From: Cynocephalus volans
Lineage: Eukaryota; Chordata; Mammalia; Dermoptera; Cynocephalidae
Assembly (NCBI RefSeq): GCF_027409185.1
Contig: NC_084471.1
Location: 10,148,035-10,212,034, forward strand
Direction of reading: 5' to 3'
Length of the DNA stretch: 64,000 nucleotides
A program made the translations under genes and the position numbers. Below are positions 56,592 to 64,000 of the stretch, in pieces. Positions within the stretch are counted from its first letter, which is position 1, and each line of letters opens with the position of its first letter. Below the pieces are notes generated by a model. It saw nothing but the letters and a program-made list of their open reading frames with translations. It did not search any database and was not told the origin of the DNA.

Positions 56592-58978
56592 CTGATGTTA
56601 TTCTTATTGATAAGGCTATTTAATGATTCCAAAGACGTTAACCTCCCAAAACAATTCACATCATTAGCAGAGAGAAAAATACAAATACAAAACATACATC
56701 ACAAACACTTGGAAAAAGCAAGAATGTGTATATAACTGGAAGAGAGGCATACTGTTAGAAGTGAAGACAGTTAACTGTGCCTACTGAGAAGAGGTTAATG
56801 TCTCTCTCCTCATTTATGAATGGTGACCATAAAGTAATGAGCCTAAATTTTCAAAGAAAGGAGGTAATTATATGTGTACTTTCAAAAAACTGGTGCTGTC
56901 AAAATCAGTTCATAAGCCACACTGAAAATTCAGTTTCATTATTTCAGTCATATGCCACTACTGAAAGTACTAGTACCTACCATGTGCTGAACACAACAAT
57001 CCTATGAGGCATTCATTCAACAAATATTTATTGATCACCTACCACTGTTCTAGGAGACAGGTGAGTTGGTGAAGAAGACAAAAGCTCTGCATGTCACAGA
57101 GATTACATTCCAGACAGGTATTGCAAAGAAGCGATTGAGGCTCAGTTTCCACTTCTGTCAGGCTCTAAAGCCTACACTGTATCTTTCAACAATGTCATCT
57201 ATTGCTGGAAATATACAGCTTTGCCCATAAGTATACACCTAAGCATGCAATTCTGACACTGTTGTCTAGAACAACTTAAGGTTTCTCTCTGTTGGCAGTC
57301 TAGTGTCACCTGTTCAATGAAGTGTTTCTCTCCCAGGACTAGAGACAGCCCTATCAGCAATTAACATATCATACTGACAAAGATGAACTACTTTCTCTCC
57401 CTCAGTAGTCCCTAAACTCCCTCACAACAAGAACCATGTTTTAGCCACCTTTATAAGTCTAGAAGATGGACACACAGTAGATATTTGATAAATGGTTGAG
57501 TGAAGTTCTTGAGAGTACTTTCAATAAAGGATGGAAGCCATACTGCAATGAACTAAGGAGTAAATGGAAGAGAAGGGAGTAGAATCTGCTTTTTAAAGAC
57601 AAGTCTAGAAAGGAAAAGAAGCAGTAGTAATTTAAAGGAGAAATATGATCACAGGAAAGTTTTATATATCTTTTTAAATAAGGAAGACAAATATATTTGT
57701 TGATAAAGTAGTACAGCACAGTCGAAAGAGCAGGAGTTTTGAAATCAGACTTGAATTTGAATTCTGGCCCTGTCACTTACTGTGTCTATGGGAAAATCAC
57801 TGAACCTCGATGCCTCAACTTACACATATATAAAATGAGAAGGATAATTACCTACAGTTCACTGTGACAGTTAAAATGCCTGGTAAACAAAAGGCATTCA
57901 ACAAATGGTATCAACGACTATTATTGCAGGTAGAAGCTTGGACTCTGGTGTTCTAACCCCTCCCACATATCTTGTGGTCCAATCCAGATGTCCTGTGAAA
58001 TTCTATGTGCAATAATATGTGATGGCAAAGAAACGGAATCTTTATTTCTTCTGTGTGTACCACTCTCTGTGCTATTACCATTTCCTTGTGACAGTCTGCA
58101 TGAGCTCATGAATGCCTGCTGTGGAAAATTACTGATGTCACTGACTGAGTAACAGGCAATCTGGAGAATAAACAGATGTTAAATCATGAAATGTACAAAT
58201 TTTGGGCTCCTGCCAAAACCCTCTCTGAGAACTAAAAGAAAACCTGAAAACACAAACACACAGAACATTTCTTAAGTTTCTGAGCCAGTAAGGTGTTCTT
58301 GCATCTGCTCCAGGCACAGAAAGATGGCTGTATAATAAAAGAGATGATTATCTCCCGAGTTCTTTTCCCAATATTTCAACCTGTCACGTTCCTTTCTGTG
58401 TTCCCAGTTCACTTTTCTATCAACCTGAGAAGTTCCCAAATTCACAAGGTTAGTAAGTGTTTTTACACTGAAACAATTTTTTGTTCACAGCCTTTTAAAG
58501 TTAATGTTCTGGTCATGAGTCATGTTCACCTATTACCCATATCTGACCAACAGAAACACATCATCCCTCCTCCCTCCAGATCACACACTTACATGCTTAA
58601 AAAGAGTCAGGAAAGAAGACTAAAGCTTAGGCTAATTCGATAACCTGTGCTGAAAAAGCTATATTCATTCAGGATTACCAAAAGACAGGAAAGATATCGA
58701 CCTATATTTAGAATTAATTACAAATTATTCATGAAGGACACAAATGCATATGTAAAACAAAGAAGATGTAATAGAGTTCAGAGAGAATTGGAAGGAAAAG
58801 AGATGAGGAAGAAGTAGGAAACATGTACCTACAAACTTAATTACAAACATAGTCACAAAAGCTACAAATAAAGAAGTGAAAGTTGAAAATTCAGTTTTTG
58901 TGACTCGAGTCTGATTAGGAACTTGAATTTACCAAGAAAGAATAAGAAAGAAGAGCAAAAACATTCCAGGACATATCT
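56592..58978. repeat. Intron sequence with L2 and MIR remnants
   Basis: L2-like at about 57005-57120 (CATTCATTCAACAAATATTT), MIR at about 57715-57905 (GGCCCTGTCACTTACTGTGT). The rest is unassigned, and no exon was identified. Confidence 0.5.
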
Positions 58979-58993
58979 AAATATCCCACCAAA

Positions 58994-59223
58994 GAGCTAA
59001 AAATTAATATATAAATTCACACACACACATACACACATACACACACAAACCGGGGGGGGGGGGGGGAAGAAGATATAACAACCACAATTATTTGAAGTTG
59101 ATACAACAAACAAACAGAAAGGACATGGTTGGGGGGGATGGGGGGAGGGAGAAGGGAGGGAGGTTTTGGTGATGGGGAGCATTAATCAGCTACAATGTAT
59201 ATCGACAAAATAAAATTAAAAAA

Positions 59224-59264
<41 letters not shown>
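58994..59264 (+). mobile_element. L1 3' end, sense, with CA/G tract
   Basis: Truncated L1 3' UTR: (CA)n followed by a G-run (59051-59066), then GATATAACAACCACAATTAT, then ATGTATATCGACAAAATAAA and an (AAAT)n tail. Duplication AAATATCCCACCAAA (58979-58993 and 59265-59279). Same L1 family as 44872-45351. Confidence 0.92.
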
Positions 59265-59266
<2 letters not shown>

Positions 59267-60011
59267 ATATCCCACCAAAAACCAAAAAAGAGCCAGCAAC
59301 CGACCACAAATTTCACGTGCAGCAAGAGAGTGCAGCAAGAGAGTGAAGCTACGATATACAGTCATCCAGTCACAGAAAAGAAACATTAAAACGTCTTTAC
59401 TTTTATTTCTCTATAAAAAGCAGCCTGGATCAGTAAACTAAGTATGAGACTAATTTGCAGCATTCCAACCCTAACCACACTGCGCGATCCTGGCTAGCGC
59501 ATGCCTCAACTTCCGCAACGGTAACACAGCCACATGTCAGAGTGCTTCGGAGCGTGTGTGCAGAACCTGGATCTGAACCTTAAATGTAAAGCCCCACGTT
59601 AAACCTGAGGAATAGTCTGCACCTGTAAACGTGCCCGTGGCGGCCATACCTAAAGAAAAGTCCCCTCATCAGGCGCACTTTCTGTAAAACCGCTCCCAGC
59701 TGCCAGAGGGGCTGGATTCCGGCTCGTGCCCCCGAGCACCTCAGCGCGGAAGTGGCCAGCCCCCGGGATGCCGCCCCGCAGGCCGGGCCCGCCGCACACC
59801 GGGGGCCGCGCGAGCCCCCTCCCACCGGCTGTGCGAGCGAGGCCGGCCGGCCGCTCTCCGGCCTGAGGCGGTGCTTCTCCCCCGCCGGCACCTTCGGCAC
59901 GTCCGTCCGTCCGTCGGTCAGTCACCCTGACCACAGCCGCTCCGCGGCCTCCACCGGAGGGGAAAGTGTCGGGGCCGGGCCAGCTTTGACCGACCCCCGC
60001 ACCGCACTCAC

Positions 60012-60120
60012 CTGCCCCGCGGGCCGCCCCGCCAGCTGCCTCAGCGCCAACCCCCAGCCCGGCTCTCCGCTCCGCCGCTCGCTCCAGTCAGCGCTCAGCC
60101 GCGCCTCCGCGCACGCGCGG
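60012..60120 (-). other. SGSM3: SGSM3 non-coding first exon (5' end approximate)
   Basis: On the - strand the sequence ends CCCGCGGGGCAG followed by GTGAGTGCGG, a strong donor. No ATG in this exon is in frame with the located exons, so it is taken as 5' UTR. The transcription start is inferred to lie between 60,100 and 60,140, just downstream of the ZNF143-like site. Confidence 0.6.
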
Positions 60121-60146
60121 CAGGGCGGAGCCACGGCGGCCGCGGG

Positions 60147-60165
60147 GCATGTCGGGGGCTGTAGT
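60147..60165 (-). promoter_or_regulatory. ZNF143/THAP11-type promoter element
   Basis: The - strand reads ACTACAGCCCCCGACATGC, close to the ACTACAAYTCCCAGCATGC element bound by ZNF143/THAP11 at many CpG-island promoters. It lies just upstream of the inferred SGSM3 start. Confidence 0.55.
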
Positions 60166-60329
60166 CGTCCCCACGGCTGGGCGGAGCCTACCGAGAGCTG
60201 GCGTAGGCGGCCTTCGAAGACAGTTTTCAACCGTGCTCTCCCCCACAGTCTGCATCTCAGCCAGAGAAGAATAGAGCAATGAGGGGTGGGCCAGCAGTCA
60301 AGATGGGGGGTAGACGCGGCGGAGCGAGA

Positions 60330-62528
60330 AAGAGCAGCCCTTGTTTGCTCATTTTCTAAATACAAATATTTAACTCCCTTTGTAGGTGCACAGAACCAGT
60401 CTCAAACCCGCCGAATCCACTCCTACACAATTCACATCAAGGATAATTATCTCAAAACAATTATGTAATCCTCCATCACTTTTCCCTTAAAATTCTTTGT
60501 CTTCCTTTTCCTCCCTGAATACGCACAGTTTACTATGGCATGAGTATTCCCATTGCAATGTTATACTCCCAATTAAACTCATTTTTCTTTTACAGAACCA
60601 CTCACTGTTGTTTAGGTTAACATGGGAAAATGCAATTTCTGAAGCGTCAAAACTCAGTGACTGAATGATGCTAATTTCTGCACAGGCCTGTCAGGTTTTT
60701 GCAATACCTATTACCATTTAATTTTTGCCTACTTTTCCTACAGACTTAATAGGGAACTAAAGACTTGTCAATACTGTTACCAAATAAAGCGTCCAGCCCT
60801 TCCCTAGCACTTCGGTGGAGCATTTGTCAGAGATCAACACTGGACAGGTCTAAAGTTCACAGGAGACAGAAGACAAATACTCCCCTTTTAAGGAATGGTA
60901 TACTGGCTAACAATTGTATGAAACTCACCTTTGTAAATGCTGTGTAGGAACTCTACACACACGTTTAGCTTCCATTAGTCAGACAACAAAAGGGGGAAAG
61001 AAAAATGCCAAATTCTTAAAACTTTACTAGAACAGCACCCAGGGCAAGGTCCTTCTCAATCTTGGCAATGCCAAATGGGTGTAGATGGAGCCAGGTATAT
61101 TGCAGTAATTCAGCCAAGCACCCCACAAGTGAAAAAAGCAGCAGCCGCCCAATATGGACAGTAAATATGAGATGCTTCACCAGCTAAATACCAAGAGAAG
61201 CAGTATTGAAAAGTTGTACCATTTCAAGAGCACCTTTTCTCAGTGTAACATACATAACTTTATATGTGTTCAGAGGTTGAATTATGTCCTACTTAAGGAG
61301 CCACTCTCACCACTTTGTGTTCAGTCTGCTTCCTGCACTGGAACCATAAGCTCCAGGAAGGCAGACTGTCTTGCCCACTACTGCATTACCAGCCACAGTA
61401 GGGCACTCAAAAAAATATTTATTGAAGTATAAAGCCTGGGTCAGAAATAAAACTGTAAATACTTGTTTCCTCAAGGTTATCAAAAAAGAAATGAAGCTTT
61501 CTAAACGCGAAGTATATTTTACCTTTTTTTCTTGAAAAATAAAAAAAGAGCAACTTAGTTATTTAATAAACCATGGGATAAATTCTTCTATTTTTTATGT
61601 TTGGATATTTTTATGTTAGGAGTATATTTTCCTATACTCCTAAAACCAGCACAATCCTAATTACATCTTTTAAAAGACAGCTGTCCTATAAAAGTTTAAA
61701 AGCATGAGGGAGGTATAACACTTTCCCATAGTTTTAAATTTTAATAGAATATTTCTCAGTGCCCTAGAGCCACAGCAATGAAAGATCATTTGTGGATGGA
61801 AACTGAAGCCTTCATGGTCCAGTGTCCCTCCCAATCTTACACATTGGCCACTTAATACCACTGTTCAATAATAGCCAGTTAATCCCCAGGCAGTCTCTCA
61901 TGCGGATTAAGGACAAGGGTGCCTGCAATAGTTCTTAAGGATCTCTTCAAACCTCTCCTTCCACTCCATCCTGGAATGGGATGTTACTGAACCACAATTT
62001 CTGCCCCACTGTGTAAGAGGAAGGCCCGATGCCACTACAAACATAGAGAACTTGCACAGCCAACTAGGGCAAGTCAGAATCTGAAAGGCCAGATCAAACA
62101 TGGGTTTTCCATGAGAAGTGACAGAGAGACCCTCATACTGGTTTTTATCCGCACAAAAACTCATTTCTCATTTGAACTTTTGCTCAAGTACTCATGTATA
62201 TCTGAGGTGATGATCTTGAAATTTTGGCCAGAAACCCAGCTCAGTTTCTTGAGTTTGGACTTTCCATGAAGGCAAATTACCATCCATGTTCATCACTTAA
62301 ACCTTTTAAAGAAATTTCACCTCTAAGAATTTCTCTGTACACAGACAGCACTTAGAAGTAAGGATGTCACACCAGATCCAGAGAGAGAAACCAAATTCTG
62401 CTTTGACTTCTACTTACTTAATTCAGAATTTGCCAAATTTATGGGCTAAATTTTGTATCCATTAGACTGTATCTCTAATTTAAAAATAAAACATATCTTG
62501 CAAGTAATATATATGAATTCTGCTATTT
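60330..62528. other. Intergenic sequence upstream of SGSM3
   Basis: No gene recognised. An L2/MIR-type tail is at about 61300-61420 (AAGCTCCAGGAAGGCAGACT). The next upstream gene expected from the human map (ADSL) is not visible here. Confidence 0.4.
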
Positions 62529-62545
62529 TAAAAATAATGTATGGG

Positions 62546-62707
62546 GGCCGAGCCTGTGGCGCACTCGGGAGGGTGCAGCACTGGGAGCGCGGCGCTCCCA
62601 GCAGCCGCGGGTTCGGATCCTATATAGGAATGGCCGGTGTACTCGCTGGCTGAGTGCCGGTCACGAAAAAAGAAAAATAAAAAAATAAAAAAAAATTAAA
62701 AAAAAAA
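62546..62707 (+). mobile_element. CYN SINE, hybrid form (first at shared target)
   Basis: It starts GGCCGAGCCTGTGGCGCACT and has GGCGCTCCCAGCAGCCGCGG and a long A-rich tail. Flanks TAAAAATAATGTATGGG at 62529-62545 and 62708-62724. Confidence 0.92.
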
Positions 62708-62724
62708 TAAAAATAATGTATGGG

Positions 62725-62817
62725 CTAGCCGATTAGCTCAGTTGGTTAGAGTGCAGTGCTATAACACCAAGGTCAAGAGTTCGGATCCCCACATCAGCCA
62801 GCGTCCCCTCCCTCCCC
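62725..62817 (+). mobile_element. tRNA-Ile-like SINE monomer (second at shared target)
   Basis: It starts CTAGCCGATTAGCTCAGTTG and ends CCCCTCCCTCCCC without a clear A-tail. It is followed by AAAATAATGTATG (62818-62830), the third copy of the target. Confidence 0.88.
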
Positions 62818-62906
62818 AAAATAATGTATGTTATGACTAAATGTAACTCCTGTTCCAGATGGGATCCTAGAATGGAAAAAGGACATTAGCTAAAAATATT
62901 AGTTTG

Positions 62907-63052
62907 GGCTGAGCCCGTGGCGCACTCGGTAGCGTGCTGCGCTAGGAGCGCGGCGACGCTCCCGCCGCGGGTTCGGATCCTATATAGGAATGACTGGTGC
63001 ACTCACTGGCTGAGTGCCGGTCACGAAAAAATAAATAAATAAATAAATAAAT
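62907..63052 (+). mobile_element. CYN SINE, hybrid form
   Basis: It starts GGCTGAGCCCGTGGCGCACT and carries the (AAAT)n tail. Duplication AAAAATATTAGTTTG (62892-62906 and 63053-63067), perfect. Confidence 0.93.
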
Positions 63053-63079
63053 AAAAATATTAGTTTGTAAATTTTCTTT

Positions 63080-64000
63080 CTTTACAAATTTTTATTGAAT
63101 CATAACTGATTATACATATTTTGGGGGTTCAACGTTGACATGTTGATCAAATCAATATTACTAGCACATGTTGTTACAAATCATACTTATTCTTCATGCC
63201 CCTTGTCCAATCTCTATCTCCCTTTCCCTCCTACCTCCCACCTCTGATAACCCTAGATGTCTTCTCTCCTTCTGAAAGAGTAATGGTTACTCTGTTGAAC
63301 TGTTGCCTAGGTGATCTATCCAATGCTGAGAGGTGTGTTCAGGTCCCCCAATATTATCGTAGAGCAGATGCTTCTTCTGTCACTCCGGAATGGGCTTTGT
63401 GGAGAGAGACATCCTCTTCTTTTCTTTGGTCTCTGTTGGTGACTCTCCTTGTGTCAAGGCACTCCAGTAGCTGGCAGACCATCTGCATGGTGGTTGTGCC
63501 ATCTAGCCGCTTTCAGAGCAGCCATGGTTATTGTGGTGGCTGTGGTGGGCCACCCCTATAGAGGTGATGTTTTTGGCACGCTCCTCCGTGCTGGTGGTGT
63601 GCCTGGTTGTAGGGCAGGTTCCGGTCTCCGGGTTGGCCCCGAGGCACTGGCAGTGTGCCTGGGCCGGAACTAATTTTTTCCTTTGCTTACTTCTAAAATG
63701 GGGGAACTTCCTGTGGGGACCAGTACTTGAGCTGTGTGGTTTAGCTAAATTGTTGCTTTGCTGCTGATTCCCTAGGAATCAGGGAAGGCTTTTTGTGCAG
63801 CTCAGGTTTTAATGGTTGACTTTATAGGTACTTCCAGCTCTCCAGAGACCTGGTGCACCTAGGTTGTGTAGAAACTCTGATCTGTGCCTGAGTCTTTTCA
63901 TCAAACTGCATCCTATGCAATCCTATATTCCTGACTAGCCTCCCCTGAGTGGTCTTTTGCTGACTGGGTTACCAGTCAGCTGTCCTTGCTGTACTCATGT
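63080..64000 (-). mobile_element. L1-like 3' UTR, antisense, GC-rich (copy B), runs off the window
   Basis: Same order as 47951-48590 (CAAATTTTTATTGAATCATA, TTTTGGGGGTTCAACGTTGA, GTGGTGGGCCACCCC). It extends further (GAACTTCCTGTGGGGACCAG ... GTTACCAGTCAGCTG). Confidence 0.55.

Larger units (their letters stand above)
59640..60330 (-). promoter_or_regulatory. SGSM3: CpG-island promoter of SGSM3
   Basis: A GC- and CpG-dense block in otherwise AT-rich DNA, with repeated GGGCGGAGCC GC boxes (60123-60132 and 60179-60188) and no TATA box. It sits at the expected distance for the 5' end of SGSM3 and contains a splice donor on the - strand at 60010-60011. Open frames in this block have no recognisable protein and are probably GC-rich noise. 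Confidence 0.8.

Noticed and set aside
59752..60365. Long open frames on both strands in the CpG island
   Set aside because: They lack known protein features and reflect high GC content with few stops.
63196..63767. Overlapping open frames near the right end
   Set aside because: They lie in an L1-like antisense 3' UTR and have matching frames in the copy at 48063-48591.

Overview
This is mammalian nuclear DNA carrying two convergent genes that can be read exon by exon. From 1 to about 15,425 on the + strand lies the 3' part of MRTFA (MKL1, myocardin-related transcription factor A), eight coding exons plus the 3' UTR. From about 60,120 down to 15,610 on the - strand lies SGSM3 (small G protein signaling modulator 3, TBC-SH3-RUN). 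I located 20 coding exons of SGSM3, which give all of its reading frame except the first 7 bases, and a CpG-island first exon at about 60 kb. The tail-to-tail MRTFA/SGSM3 order is the one I recall from human chromosome 22q13. The poly(A) signals of the two genes are only about 215 bp apart.

The host is most likely a colugo (Dermoptera, such as Galeopterus or Cynocephalus). The evidence is about 20 copies of a tRNA-Ile-like SINE in three forms: a monomer that looks like tRNA-Ile, a dimer with a conserved TATATA-containing linker, and a GC-rich hybrid form. These match the CYN SINEs that I know only from colugos. Older repeats are those shared by placental mammals: Tigger1, MER2, MLT1-type LTRs, L1M, L2 and MIR.

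Layout. 1-14,387: MRTFA exons and introns, with a near-full-length Tigger1 (4,829-7,238), an L2-like stretch, and two consecutive antisense L1 3' fragments that run to within about 40 bp of the last exon. 14,388-15,605: MRTFA 3' UTR and a short intergenic gap. 15,610-24,453: compact SGSM3 exons. 24,454-60,011: the 5' intron(s) of SGSM3, built of layered L1, L2, LTR, mariner-like and CYN insertions, an NDUFB2 processed pseudogene and a possible degraded retroviral fragment. 59,640-60,330: SGSM3 CpG-island promoter. 60,330-64,000: upstream intergenic DNA with clustered CYN insertions and an L1-like 3' end.

MRTFA is the actin-regulated coactivator of serum response factor. SGSM3 is a RAB/RAP-linked TBC protein. 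They are neighbours by position, and nothing in the sequence shows a functional link. I saw no new gene system. The most informative material is the insertion history: SINE-in-SINE inverted repeats, a mariner MITE split by a SINE, and one target site used twice.
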